Of a stretch of 64,000 bases of DNA, positions 8,141 through 17,258 are shown in pieces (within the stretch, counting starts at the first letter, position 1; every line of letters starts with the position of its first letter). Below the pieces are notes generated by a model, which saw only the letters and a program-made list of their open reading frames with translations, was not told the DNA's origin and searched no databases. Made by a program: the position numbers and the translations under genes. The stretch is from Desulfopila aestuarii DSM 18488 (GTDB taxonomy: Bacteria; Desulfobacterota; Desulfobulbia; Desulfobulbales; Desulfocapsaceae), in the NCBI GenBank assembly GCA_945863875.1, contig CAMBBS010000001.1, positions 186,001 through 250,000 on the forward strand. The letters are read 5' to 3'.

Positions 8141-10035
8141 ATCATTCTCCCGGTCACTTCGTCCGAACTGTATCGCGGCAAGAGAATTGTCGCTGTGGTT
8201 CCTCTGTGCAGCTCGGAGCTGAAATCCAGCCAGCCGCCGTGATTACGTACAATTGTATCCGAGATGGACAGACCGAGTCCGGTTCCGCTGCTGTCGCGTT
8301 TGGTGGTAAAAAACGGATCCTTTATGCGGGAGAGAACCTCTGCGCTCATGCCTGCGCCGGCATCACGGATTTCCAGGAAAACCTCCTCCGATTCTTCAAT
8401 ATAGGCGGTGGTAATACGGATGCTCTGGCTGTGGTCGGTGAGCGCCTGGCAACCATTAACCAGCAGATTGATGACCACCTGGCTCAGTCGCTGGCTGTTG
8501 CCTTGTATGGTCGGCAGATTTTCAGCATACACCACCTCAAAATTGCTGGTGGCCTTTTTGATCAGGCTGGAGATCAGGCCGACCGCTTTTTCGACCACCT
8601 GATTGAGGTTGACTGTTTCACGATGATCAGAAGGCCTCTGGCCGGAGAAATCTTTCAGGTCACCGACGATACGTTTTACCCGCTCGACCCCTTCCTGGGA
8701 ATAGAGCAGCAGGCGGGGCATCCTTTCCCGCAGTTGCGGGTATTCCATGGTGCCTACTGCCAGCTCGCCGTTCAATTCATAATGTTTGTCGAGAATCGGC
8801 TGCACCGCCCGCCATAATTTATCGAAAACCTGAATGTTGAGCATCACCGAGGAGATTGGATTGTTGATCTCGTGGGCCACGCCGGAAACCAGGGTCCCAA
8901 GGGATATCATTTTGTCGGTCTGCATAAGCTGTTCCTGCTGCATTTTTGTCTGGGCTTCAATTTTTTTCTTTTCGGTGATATCCCTGGCGGTCATTAAAAA
9001 GGTTGAAAATTGCTCTGCCGTTTCCAATTTGGCAAAAGTCACCTCAACAATAATTGTCCGGGTATTTTTTAAGAAAAAGGTGGTTTCCAGCAGATAGTCA
9101 TCCGGTTCATCGTTGTTTATCTGCAATATTTTCGCCTGAAAGGCTTCCTGCTGTTCGACGGGGATCATGTCGATGATGGACATGTGCATCATTTCCGCGA
9201 GAGCATAGCCGCTAATCCTTTTCCAGGCGGTGTTCGCATAGCTGATATTGAGATTGGAGTCGAAAAGCAGGATGATTTCCCTGGCGGTTTCGGCGAGCAG
9301 CCGATATTTGTTTTCACTTTTTCGTAAAGATTCTTCCATTTCCAGGCGGTGGCTTTCTCCGGAGGCCCCCTGCCAGACGATATACACGGAAAGTATGGCT
9401 ATGAGTGCCAGGATTCCCAGGAATATGTACGTCATACGCTCGGTTATCCTGGCTATCTGGGCCCGCACATCTTCGACATACACCCCCGTCCCCACTATCC
9501 AGTGCCAGGGCCGGTACTCCTCGACAAAAGAGATCTTGGAAAAAATTCTGGCCGGCTCATCCTGCCACTGCCAGTGATAGTCGACGTATCCGCCTCCCGT
9601 TTCTTTTACCGTTTCCAGAAAGGCCAGGAAAAGTTTTTTGCCGGCTGGGTCCTTGGTGTCGGTGACATCCCTGCCTTCAAGATCAGGGCGATAGGGGTGC
9701 ATGATCATTGTCGGGTGGGTGTCGTTGATCCAGAAATAGTCCTTGCCTTCGGGGCCGTAGCGGAGACTTCGTAAATGGGCGATTGCCTGTTTCTGCGCAT
9801 CCTCGACGGTGATGGATTTTTTTTCGGCTAGTGCGGCATAGTAGCGGATGGAACTCATCGCCGATTCACTCAGGGCGTGAATCATTTCCCTTTTTCGATC
9901 CATGAGGTGGGCTTCGACTTTCGGCAGGATGTAGCCGAAAAAGGTGCCGATAAATAAAAACATCGACAGCAGGACCGGCATGAAGATTTTTGCCGGAACG
10001 ACATTTGGCAGGAATGATTTTGTCGCGTTTTTCAT
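8137..10035 (-). CDS. Cache-PAS sensor histidine kinase
   Basis: Membrane kinase partner of the NtrC-type regulator. In order: an N-terminal membrane anchor (P-V-L-L-S-M-F-L-F-I-G), a periplasmic Cache domain with the D-Y-F-W-I-N-D and W-H-W-I-V-G-T-G-V-Y elements of the Cache_2 group, a second membrane helix, a PAS domain, the HisKA box with phospho-His (G-V-A-H-E-I-N-N-P) and a HATPase domain (N-L-L-V-N-G, D-A-G-A-G-M, G-T-G-L-G-L-S). Cache domains of this type often bind small carboxylates, which would fit acetate or propionate sensing; this is inference. I chose ATG 10035, which places the membrane anchor near the N terminus; the frame is open upstream and ATG 10131 (after GAAGGA) is a possible alternative. 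It overlaps the regulator gene by 4 bases. Confidence 0.88.
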   Translation of the reverse strand: MKNATKSFLPNVVPAKIFMPVLLSMFLFIGTFFGYILPKVEAHLMDRKREMIHALSESAMSSIRYYAALAEKKSITVEDAQKQAIAHLRSLRYGPEGKDYFWINDTHPTMIMHPYRPDLEGRDVTDTKDPAGKKLFLAFLETVKETGGGYVDYHWQWQDEPARIFSKISFVEEYRPWHWIVGTGVYVEDVRAQIARITERMTYIFLGILALIAILSVYIVWQGASGESHRLEMEESLRKSENKYRLLAETAREIILLFDSNLNISYANTAWKRISGYALAEMMHMSIIDMIPVEQQEAFQAKILQINNDEPDDYLLETTFFLKNTRTIIVEVTFAKLETAEQFSTFLMTARDITEKKKIEAQTKMQQEQLMQTDKMISLGTLVSGVAHEINNPISSVMLNIQVFDKLWRAVQPILDKHYELNGELAVGTMEYPQLRERMPRLLLYSQEGVERVKRIVGDLKDFSGQRPSDHRETVNLNQVVEKAVGLISSLIKKATSNFEVVYAENLPTIQGNSQRLSQVVINLLVNGCQALTDHSQSIRITTAYIEESEEVFLEIRDAGAGMSAEVLSRIKDPFFTTKRDSSGTGLGLSISDTIVRNHGGWLDFSSELHRGTTATILLPRYSSDEVTGRMI

Positions 10036-10309
10036 TTCGATCTCGGTTGATATGGGAAAGATAACCCGCCAAGAATAATAGCAGAACGATATTCCGCAAT
10101 GAAATAATCGAGATTGCACCAATTTATTCATTGGCATCCTTCGCTTCGTTGCGAATGTATCAACAAATTGTCGGTATATTCGCAAGAACCTCAAAAAAAC
10201 AATCCCTTAATATGGGCATATTCGCTCAGAAAAAATAATGGTGCCGACTGTTCATTGATAAAATTAATTGAAGATGTCGATAAAGTCAATTTGCAATGAA
10301 GATATACAG

Positions 10310-10322
10310 GTAACAATGTTCT
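10310..10322. promoter_or_regulatory. Candidate TetR operator upstream of prpE (distal)
   Basis: GTAACAATGTT, the same 11 bases as in the palindrome at the second TetR gene; the final AC of the palindrome is not conserved here. It lies about 310 bp before the prpE start. Confidence 0.45.
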
Positions 10323-10527
10323 GTTTGCTTGACACCGATGGTTGGTGTTTGTATTAAAAATACGTAATAACAATAACATAAAACTGATACGCGATGATAA
10401 CATCGTCCTTTTTACTTTCTAATACAGGAAAAAAAAATGCATTTGTTTATGTGCGTAATTAAGCAGTTAACATATTGTAAATGAAATGAAATATGTAAAA
10501 TGGACGTATATCTTGCTTGGGAGATGT

Positions 10528-10540
10528 GTAACAATGTTTG
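10528..10540. promoter_or_regulatory. Candidate TetR operator upstream of prpE (proximal)
   Basis: A second GTAACAATGTT, about 90 bp before the prpE start codon, where a repressor would interfere with transcription. The right arm is incomplete (TG instead of AC). Confidence 0.5.
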
Positions 10541-10629
10541 ATTTATCCCTTGAACAATAATGTCCTATGCAGTATAAAATTGAGGTGAGACTGGTGGGTG
10601 GATTAAAATTCAGACCAAAAGGAGCCATT

Positions 10630-12525
10630 ATGGGTAAGTTTGACGAGGTGTTTCAACGGAGTGTGGACAGTCCTGAGAAGTTCTGGGCAGAAGCTGCAAA
10701 AGCCATCACGTGGTACAAAGAACCCGAAAAGGTGTTAGACGACTCAAAACCCCCGTTCTACAAGTGGTTTGCCGGCGGGAAGATGAACACCTGCTATAAT
10801 GCGGTTGATCGTCATGTGGAAAATGGTCGAGCTGATCAAACTGCAATCATATATGACAGTCCTGTAACGAACACCATCAAGAAGATCACCTATAAAGAAC
10901 TGCAAACCAAAGTCGCTGCTTTTGCCGGCGGCCTGGCCAGTCTGGGGGTGACCAAAGGGGATACGGTGGTCATTTATATGCCGATGATCCCGGAAGCCGC
11001 CGTCGCTATGCTGGCATGTGCCAGGCTGGGCGCGGTCCATTCGGTGGTTTTTGGTGGTTTTGCTCCCCATGAGCTGGCCATCAGAATTGATCACGCGCAG
11101 CCAAAGGTGCTGATTACCGCCTCCGGTGCAATTGAAGGAAAGAAAACCCTTGAGTATAAGCCGCTGGTTGACAGCGCCATTAAACAATCCACCCACGAAG
11201 TTGAAAAAGTCATTCTGTTTCAACGCGATATCGTCAAATCGACGATGATTGAGGGGCGTGATGTGGATTGGCAGGAACTGGTGAGCAAGAGCACGCCGGT
11301 TGGGTGTACCGAGGTTGATGCAACCGATCCACTGTACATTCTCTATACATCCGGTACGACCGGTATGCCGAAAGGGGTGCTGAGGGACAACGGCGGCCAC
11401 GCGGTGGCCTTGTATTGGACCATGAAAAACCTCTACGATATCAATCCGGGCGAGGTCTGGTGGTCAGCGTCGGATGTCGGCTGGGTCGTTGGCCATTCGT
11501 ACATTGTCTACGCTCCCCTGCTGCAGGGATCGACCACTGTTTTCTATGAAGGAAAGCCAGTCGGAACTCCGGACGCCGGTGCTTTTTGGCGGGTTATCTC
11601 CGAGCACAAGGTGAAAACTCTCTTTACTGCCCCGACCGCCTTCCGGGCCATCAAAAAGGAAGATCCCAACGGAGATTTCATTAAAAAATATGATATCTCC
11701 TGTTTTAAGTGTCTCTACCTTGCCGGTGAGCGAACCGATCCCGACACCCTGCACTGGGCGGAGGATATGATTGGTGTGCCGGTTATTGACCACTGGTGGC
11801 AGACGGAAACCGGGTGGGCAATTGTTGGAAATTGCCGTGGCATCGAAGAACTTCCCGTGAAAGAAGGATCGCCCACCAAGGCACTGCCTGGCTATGACGT
11901 CCGGGTGGTCGACGACGAAGGGGTAGAGGTTCCTCGCGGGACAGAGGGTAATATCGTCTGTAAATTGCCGCTTCCTCCCGGAACCTTGACGACTCTGTGG
12001 CGTAATGACGAGCGTTTTGTCAAGTCCTACATGACGAAGTTCCCAGGCTATTACGAGACCAGTGATGGCGGATACATCGATGAAGACGGGTATGTCTATG
12101 TCATGGGACGCATGGATGATGTCATCAATATCGCCGGACATCGTCTGTCCACCGGAGCGATGGAAGAGATTATCTCCAACCATCCGGATGTTGCCGAATG
12201 CGCTGTCTTTGGTGCGGATGATCAGATGAAAGGTCAGCTGCCTGTCGGTTTCTTTGTCGTTAAGGCCGGGGTCACCCGCGATGGCAATGCCATCAAAGAC
12301 GAGCTGGTGAAGATGGTGCGTGAGACCATTGGTCCGATCGCCTGTTTCCGTGATGCCCATCAGGTGGCACGTTTGCCGAAGACCAGGTCGGGTAAGATTT
12401 TACGGGGAACCATGCGCGCTATCGCCAACAATAAGGATTATAAGGTGCCGTCTACCATTGACGATCCGACGATTCTTAATGAAATCACCGAAACTCTGAC
12501 CAAAATGGGGTATGTGAAAAAGTAG
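10630..12525 (+). CDS. prpE: Propionyl-CoA synthetase (PrpE/ACSS3 type)
   Basis: AMP-forming ligase, propionate + ATP + CoA to propionyl-CoA, the entry step of the propionate module. The 631-residue length equals that of E. coli PrpE. Seen are Y-T-S-G-T-T-G at 239-245, W-W-Q-T-E-T-G-W (the Trp after TETG is characteristic of PrpE, in contrast to the Acs encoded at 550), the hinge G-R-M-D-D-V-I-N and P-K-T-R-S-G-K with Lys589, the equivalent of the lysine that is acylated in Salmonella PrpE (Lys592). ATG 10630 has AAAAGGAG upstream; an in-frame ATG at 10567 has no ribosome site. It is followed by a terminator and then the succinyl-CoA synthetase genes. Two TetR-like operators lie upstream. Confidence 0.92.
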   Translation: MGKFDEVFQRSVDSPEKFWAEAAKAITWYKEPEKVLDDSKPPFYKWFAGGKMNTCYNAVDRHVENGRADQTAIIYDSPVTNTIKKITYKELQTKVAAFAGGLASLGVTKGDTVVIYMPMIPEAAVAMLACARLGAVHSVVFGGFAPHELAIRIDHAQPKVLITASGAIEGKKTLEYKPLVDSAIKQSTHEVEKVILFQRDIVKSTMIEGRDVDWQELVSKSTPVGCTEVDATDPLYILYTSGTTGMPKGVLRDNGGHAVALYWTMKNLYDINPGEVWWSASDVGWVVGHSYIVYAPLLQGSTTVFYEGKPVGTPDAGAFWRVISEHKVKTLFTAPTAFRAIKKEDPNGDFIKKYDISCFKCLYLAGERTDPDTLHWAEDMIGVPVIDHWWQTETGWAIVGNCRGIEELPVKEGSPTKALPGYDVRVVDDEGVEVPRGTEGNIVCKLPLPPGTLTTLWRNDERFVKSYMTKFPGYYETSDGGYIDEDGYVYVMGRMDDVINIAGHRLSTGAMEEIISNHPDVAECAVFGADDQMKGQLPVGFFVVKAGVTRDGNAIKDELVKMVRETIGPIACFRDAHQVARLPKTRSGKILRGTMRAIANNKDYKVPSTIDDPTILNEITETLTKMGYVKK

Positions 12526-12539
12526 CAAGAGTATGAGCC

Positions 12540-12576
12540 GGCAGCTGTCCATTTTTTGGGCAGCTGCCTTTTTTTT
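12540..12576 (+). terminator. Intrinsic terminator of prpE
   Basis: GGCAGCTGTCC (12540-12550) pairs with GGGCAGCTGCC (12558-12568, one G-T pair) and is followed by eight T residues. It separates prpE from sucC, so sucC probably has its own promoter or relies on read-through. Confidence 0.88.
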
Positions 12577-12628
12577 AACCTGACGGGGCTGGAAAAACCT
12601 CCTGCTCCAATTCTTAGGACAAGAGTTT

Positions 12629-13786
12629 ATGAAGATCCATGAATACCAGGCGAAAGAGCTTTTTCGCAAGTATAAGGTGCCGACTCCGGAAGGCGGCGTA
12701 AGCAACACCCTACCGGGTATTGAACAGGTGGCCGCAAATCTTGGTTTGCCTGTTGCCGTCAAGGCGCAGATTCACGCAGGTGGGCGGGGAAAAGGCGGTG
12801 GCGTAAAGATCGCTAAAACCAGCCAGGAGGTGGCGCAGGCCGCCAAGGCGATTCTTGGCATGACCCTGGTTACCAAACAGACCGGCCCTGAGGGACGTGT
12901 CGTGCAGACGGTTCTGGTGGAAAAAGGGCTGGCCATTAAGAAAGAACTCTATCTCTCGATCATTCCCGATCGCAGCACCGCTACCATCACCATCGTCGCA
13001 AGCCAGGATGGCGGAATGGACATCGAGGAGGTTGCAGAGAAAACTCCTGAGCGGATCATCAAGGTTCCGGTCAATCCAGTGACGGGCATCCAGGGCTATC
13101 ATTTGCGGCGGGTCATGTTCGGCCTGGAACTGGACAAGGTGCTGATGAAAGAATTTGGCGCCATTTTGAAAAATCTTTACAATCTGTTTGTCGACTACGA
13201 CTGTTCCATGGTGGAAATCAATCCTCTTATCGTCACCGAGGACAACGCAATTATTGCCCTTGATGCCAAGGTTGACATCGATTCCAATGCCTTATACCGG
13301 CATCCGGACGTGCTGGCCATGCATGATCCCAATGAGGACGACGCCGCCGAGGCGGAAGCAGCAAAATACAACCTCAACTATATCAATCTGGATGGGAATG
13401 TCGGCAATATGGTGAATGGTGCCGGTCTCGCCATGGCAACAATGGATATCATCAAGCAGGCTGGCGCGGAACCGGCAAATTTTCTTGATGTCGGTGGTGG
13501 CGCCAATGCCGAAATGGTCGAAAATGGCTTTCGTATTATTCTCAGCGATAAAAAGGTTAAAGGCATTTTGATCAATATCTTTGGTGGCATACTTCGCTGC
13601 GATGTCCTGGCGCAGGGGGTGGTGCAGGCGGCGAAAAAAATTAACCTGTCGGTGCCGGTTGTTGTCCGGATGGAAGGGACGAATGTTGAGGAAGGCCGGC
13701 GAATACTCGCCGAATCCGGTTTAAAGTTGATCAATGCCACGGATCTGGCTGATGCTGCCGGTAAAGTTGCCGAACTTGTTGCTTGA
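12629..13786 (+). CDS. sucC: Succinyl-CoA synthetase (ADP-forming), beta subunit
   Basis: Interconverts succinyl-CoA and succinate with substrate-level phosphorylation, the energy-conserving exit of the methylmalonyl-CoA pathway. The 385-residue protein has the standard start M-K-I-H-E-Y-Q-A-K, the ATP-grasp domain with K-A-Q-I-H-A-G-G-R-G-K-G, the M-V-E-I-N-P-L segment, and the C-terminal ligase domain with G-N-V-G-N-M-V-N-G-A-G-L-A-M and the N-I-F-G-G-I-L-R-C-D signature. Length matches E. coli SucC (388). The partner sucD follows after an unusually long 291-bp gap. Confidence 0.95.
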   Translation: MKIHEYQAKELFRKYKVPTPEGGVSNTLPGIEQVAANLGLPVAVKAQIHAGGRGKGGGVKIAKTSQEVAQAAKAILGMTLVTKQTGPEGRVVQTVLVEKGLAIKKELYLSIIPDRSTATITIVASQDGGMDIEEVAEKTPERIIKVPVNPVTGIQGYHLRRVMFGLELDKVLMKEFGAILKNLYNLFVDYDCSMVEINPLIVTEDNAIIALDAKVDIDSNALYRHPDVLAMHDPNEDDAAEAEAAKYNLNYINLDGNVGNMVNGAGLAMATMDIIKQAGAEPANFLDVGGGANAEMVENGFRIILSDKKVKGILINIFGGILRCDVLAQGVVQAAKKINLSVPVVVRMEGTNVEEGRRILAESGLKLINATDLADAAGKVAELVA

Positions 13787-13952
13787 TTGAGAGGCGGGCA
13801 CGCCACTCAGACCATCCGCCGCTACCCCAGTAAAAAAACACATTAATCAGCACGAAGAAGAAAATAAGGGAACAAGGACGAGCTTCTTTTTCCTCCGTCG
13901 GGAGTTATCTTTTCTTTTTGTGTTAACGGCGGGTCTGAAGGCGGGATAGATA

Positions 13953-13997
13953 GCACATCAAATACTGTGTTATTTCAATAAAATAATTTTGATGTGC
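13953..13997. repeat. Large stem-loop between sucC and sucD
   Basis: GCACATCAAA at 13953-13962 pairs with TTTGATGTGC at 13988-13997, and inside the loop TTATTT pairs with AAATAA. The 291-bp gap in which it lies contains no gene. It ends about 80 bp before sucD. No T-run follows. It could be an operator or an RNA structure that sets the sucC/sucD ratio. Confidence 0.5.
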
Positions 13998-14077
13998 CGG
14001 TGATGGGGCGGGGGACGGCAGGTTTGTCGCCTGACTCTGAAAAGGTGTATGTTTAAATATACTTGCAAAGGAAAAAA

Positions 14078-14950
14078 ATGAGCATTCTAGTTAATTCCCA
14101 AACACGAGTCCTTGTTCAGGGTATTACCGGCAAGGAAGGGCAGTTCCATACCCAGCAGTGTATTGCGTATGGCACAAATGTGGTGGCAGGAGTGACCCCG
14201 GGAAAAGGTGGTCAGAAAATGGATTCGGTGCCGGTTTTCAATACGGTCCAGGACGCCAGGGACAAGACCGGAGCCAATGCTTCGATGATTCTGGTTCCCC
14301 CCCCGTTTGCCGCTGATGCAATTCTTGAAGCCATTGATGCCGGAATCGAGCTGATTGTCTGCATCACGGAAGGTGTGCCGGTGATGGATATGCTGAAGGT
14401 GAAGAATTACCTGGCCATGAAAAAATCCACCCTGATCGGGCCCAACTGTCCAGGTATCATCACTCCCGGAGAGTGCAAGATAGGCATCATGCCTGGTGCT
14501 ATTCATAAGCCGGGGGGGCCGGTTGGTGTCGTCTCCCGTTCAGGAACGCTTACCTACGAAGTGGTGCACCAGCTGACGCAGGTCGGACTTGGTCAGACCA
14601 CCTGTGTGGGTATCGGTGGCGATCCGGTAAACGGTACCGGCTTTCTTGATTGCCTCGAGGCCTTCAATGCAGATCCTGACACCAGGGCGGTCGTCATGGT
14701 CGGCGAGATCGGCGGCAATGCGGAAGAAGTCGCCTCGGCCTGGATTAAGGCCAATATGAAAAAGCCGGTTGTTGGATTTATTGCCGGTTTGACTGCTCCT
14801 CCGGGCAGGCGTATGGGTCACGCAGGGGCGATAGTCAGCGGCGGACAGGGTACTGCCGAGGCCAAGATCAAGGCCATGCGCGAGTCCGGTATCCATGTTT
14901 GCGAAAATCTCGGATCTTTAGGCAAACTCTGTAAGGAAGTTTTTTCCTGA
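14078..14950 (+). CDS. sucD: Succinyl-CoA synthetase (ADP-forming), alpha subunit
   Basis: A 290-residue partner of SucC with the CoA-binding Rossmann domain (V-Q-G-I-T-G-K-E-G near the N terminus), [10 protein letters not shown] and the phospho-histidine at 248 ([10 protein letters not shown]), equivalent to His246 of E. coli SucD. ATG 14078 follows AAAGGA and gives the usual N terminus M-S-I-L-V; an in-frame TTG 15 bases upstream is unlikely. The gene is followed after 63 bp by the transcarboxylase 12S gene, so the two are probably cotranscribed. Confidence 0.95.
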   Translation: MSILVNSQTRVLVQGITGKEGQFHTQQCIAYGTNVVAGVTPGKGGQKMDSVPVFNTVQDARDKTGANASMILVPPPFAADAILEAIDAGIELIVCITEGVPVMDMLKVKNYLAMKKSTLIGPNCPGIITPGECKIGIMPGAIHKPGGPVGVVSRSGTLTYEVVHQLTQVGLGQTTCVGIGGDPVNGTGFLDCLEAFNADPDTRAVVMVGEIGGNAEEVASAWIKANMKKPVVGFIAGLTAPPGRRMGHAGAIVSGGQGTAEAKIKAMRESGIHVCENLGSLGKLCKEVFS

Positions 14951-15013
14951 TTATATGGCGAAAATGATGGTGACCTGCAAAGTGCACTGTGAATTCAGTT
15001 TCAAGGAGACACT

Positions 15014-16564
15014 ATGAAGTTAAACGACCAACTCGACCATCTCAGGAAACTCAGGGCTGAGGCCCGACTGGGTGGTGGTCAGCAAAGAATAGATAAGCAG
15101 CATGAAAAAGGGGTTATGACCGCCAGGGAACGCATCGATCTTCTCCTGGACAAAGGATCGTTTGAAGAGTTCGACATGTTCAAGGCCCACCGATGCAGGG
15201 AATTCGGTATGGAAAAACAGGTCTTTCCCGGAGACGGCGTGGTAACGGGGCATGGTACGATAGATGGCCGTATCGTCTATGTCTTTGCACAGGATTTTAC
15301 CGTGCTGGGCGGTTCGCTCTCCGAGACATTTTCCGAAAAAATCTGCAAGGTCATGGATATGGCCATGAAAAATGGCGCGCCGGTTATTGGTCTGAACGAT
15401 TCCGGTGGCGCGCGCATCCAGGAAGGCATTGAGAGCCTGGCGGGATATACGGAAATCTTTCAGCGAAATGTCATGGCTTCCGGGGTGGTACCGCAACTTT
15501 CTGCGATATTCGGCCCTTGTGCCGGGGGAGCGGTCTATTCTCCAGCCTTGACCGACTTTATCGTCATGGTGCAAAACCAGTCCTACATGTTTCTCACCGG
15601 GCCAAAGGTTGTGAAGGCGGTGACCCATGAAGATGTCACCACCGAGGCCCTTGGTGGAGCGGCAATGCACGCCAGCAGAAGCGGCGTCTCCGATTATGCG
15701 GCAACGTCCGGTGCCGATGCCATTGACTATGTCAAAAAACTGCTGTCTTTTCTGCCGCAAAACAATATGGAAAGCCCGCCGGCCGTACCGTCGGAAGATC
15801 CGGGCAATCGTCCGTCGATTGAGCTCAACTCGATTCTGCCGGAAAACACCAATGCCGCGTATGACATGAAGGAAGTCATTCTACAGACTGTTGATAATCG
15901 CGATTTCCTAGAGGTCAAGGCCAGTTTTGCCCCGAACCTGATCGTCGGATTTGCCAGGTACAACGGCATGAGCGTCGGCATTGTCGCCAATCAACCGGCC
16001 CATCTGTCCGGGGTTCTGGATATCGATTCATCGGTAAAAGGCGCGCGGTTTGTCCGGTTTTGCGATTGTTTCAATATTCCTGTCGTCACCTTCGTCGATG
16101 TACCGGGGTTTATGCCGGGAACCGCCCAGGAATATGGCGGGGTGATCAGGAACGGGGCGAAGATTCTCTATGCCTATGCCGAAGCAACGATCCCCAAAGT
16201 AACGGTTATAACGAGAAAAGCATATGGCGGCGCCTATTGCGTCATGTCTTCCAAGCACCTGCGTGGCGATTTGAACTATGCCTGGCCGAGTGCGGAAATC
16301 GCGGTCATGGGCGCAAAGGGCGCGGTTGGCGTATTATACGGCAGAGAGGCAAAGAAAGCCGATAATCCTGCCGCTTACCTGGTGGAAAAGGAAAAAGAAT
16401 ATCAAGATTACGTCGCCAATCCCTATGTCGCCGCCCAGCGGGGGTATATTGATGATATTATAGAACCTTCTCTGACGAGAGGCAGAATTGTCAAGGCGCT
16501 TGAGCTGCTGCGGAATAAACGGGACACCAATCCTATGAAAAAACACGGCAACATACCCCTTTAA
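15014..16564 (+). CDS. mmdA: Methylmalonyl-CoA carboxyltransferase 12S subunit (MmdA/PccB family), copy 1
   Basis: Transfers the carboxyl group between methylmalonyl-CoA and biotin. The 516-residue protein has the two crotonase-like halves of the family: G-A-R-I-Q-E-G near 134, [11 protein letters not shown] near 167, and in the second half [10 protein letters not shown] with [10 protein letters not shown]. The C terminus K-K-H-G-N-I-P-L is typical. A good ribosome site (AAGGAGA) precedes ATG 15014. Downstream are two small genes and the 5S subunit with its own biotin domain, and no membrane beta subunit, so this copy most likely works in a soluble transcarboxylase (methylmalonyl-CoA + pyruvate to propionyl-CoA + oxaloacetate, or reverse). 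A second copy at 26783 belongs to the Na+ pump. Confidence 0.92.
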   Translation: MKLNDQLDHLRKLRAEARLGGGQQRIDKQHEKGVMTARERIDLLLDKGSFEEFDMFKAHRCREFGMEKQVFPGDGVVTGHGTIDGRIVYVFAQDFTVLGGSLSETFSEKICKVMDMAMKNGAPVIGLNDSGGARIQEGIESLAGYTEIFQRNVMASGVVPQLSAIFGPCAGGAVYSPALTDFIVMVQNQSYMFLTGPKVVKAVTHEDVTTEALGGAAMHASRSGVSDYAATSGADAIDYVKKLLSFLPQNNMESPPAVPSEDPGNRPSIELNSILPENTNAAYDMKEVILQTVDNRDFLEVKASFAPNLIVGFARYNGMSVGIVANQPAHLSGVLDIDSSVKGARFVRFCDCFNIPVVTFVDVPGFMPGTAQEYGGVIRNGAKILYAYAEATIPKVTVITRKAYGGAYCVMSSKHLRGDLNYAWPSAEIAVMGAKGAVGVLYGREAKKADNPAAYLVEKEKEYQDYVANPYVAAQRGYIDDIIEPSLTRGRIVKALELLRNKRDTNPMKKHGNIPL

Positions 16565-16604
16565 CGGACCGCTATCCTTTTTTATCACAGACGAGGAGAT
16601 TCAC

Positions 16605-16889
16605 ATGACAGTAAAAATATTTATAAAACGAAAGGTGCAGGATACAAACGTTATGAAACTGACGCTCCTGCTGAAACAATTGCGCGCACTCACTCTGGAG
16701 CAACCGGGCTATATCTCAGGAGAGACGCTGAGCAGAATTGATAAAAAAGATGAGTGCATGGTGATCAGCACCTGGCGTTCCGTGGAGGACTGGAATGCCT
16801 GGGTCAACAACCCCAAGCGTAACGAAATTCAGACGGAAATAGACAAACTGCTTGGTCAGGAAACCGACTATGCAATGTATAGCGCATAG
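16605..16889 (+). CDS. Antibiotic biosynthesis monooxygenase (ABM)-fold small protein
   Basis: A 94-residue protein of the dimeric alpha/beta-barrel (ABM) type: alternating strand at the N terminus (V-K-I-F-I-K-R-K-V), a helix, Q-P-G-Y-I-S-G-E-T-L, then I-S-T-W-R-S-V-E-D-W-N-A-W, a very typical ABM segment. GAGGAG precedes the ATG. Such proteins range from heme-degrading enzymes to small ligand-binding proteins of unknown role; no catalytic assignment is possible here. It sits inside the transcarboxylase operon between the 12S and 5S genes. Confidence 0.75.
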   Translation: MTVKIFIKRKVQDTNVMKLTLLLKQLRALTLEQPGYISGETLSRIDKKDECMVISTWRSVEDWNAWVNNPKRNEIQTEIDKLLGQETDYAMYSA

Positions 16890-17010
16890 GGAAGTGTTGC
16901 GTTTGCGTGGTTGTAAGGCGAAATGCTTTAATATTTTATGCCACCCCAAGGTACAGGCTCTTGAGCTGAAAAAAAATAACCTTAAGACAAAACAATCAGT
17001 GGGTGAATGA

Positions 17011-17217
17011 ATGGCAGATAAAAAAAAGAAATTGGCCGCTGCCCTGGCTGCCGTAAGTCTCTATCTGCAACAGGAGGAGGCAACGGCATATGAACAGCAG
17101 CAGGCATCTTTAAGCGAGAGAAAAGATGCCGGGTTCAGTCCGTGGGGGCAGAGTGGCTCTCAGGAAATGATGGCCATGCGGAGATTAATCCAACTAAGGG
17201 CGTTTACCCGCTTTTAG
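17011..17217 (+). CDS. Small MmdE/OadG-C-terminus-like accessory subunit
   Basis: A 68-residue soluble protein just before the 5S gene. It has an alanine-rich helix (L-A-A-A-L-A-A-V-S-L-Y), a polar linker, and a C-terminal W-x3-G-x2-E-M-M-x2-R-R-L motif. The OadG-type delta subunit encoded at 26351 has the same arrangement at its C terminus (V-I-A-A-V-I-A, then W-N-R-A-G-I-I-E-Q-M-N-N-R). I therefore infer a membrane-free version of the assembly domain that in Na+-pumping decarboxylases binds the catalytic subunit, like MmdE of Veillonella. A comparison of the short sequences by eye is the only evidence. Its position in the transcarboxylase operon fits. Confidence 0.5.
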   Translation: MADKKKKLAAALAAVSLYLQQEEATAYEQQQASLSERKDAGFSPWGQSGSQEMMAMRRLIQLRAFTRF

Positions 17218-17258
17218 TAGAATCTATAGTTTAAAGATCAGGTGAGAGGAGATTTAGG

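Larger units (their letters stand above)
10036..10629. other. Divergent intergenic region between kinase gene and prpE
   Basis: About 590 bp of AT-rich DNA. It holds two copies of the GTAACAATGTT element found at the TetR genes (10310 and 10528). I see no gene in it. A TGG...TTGC string at 10501-10517 resembles a sigma-54 promoter but its spacing is one base too long. Confidence 0.6.

Noticed and set aside
10501-10517. Sigma-54-like promoter before prpE (TGG...TTGCT)
   Set aside because: The GG-to-GC distance is 13 instead of the strict 12, and C at the fourth position is missing.
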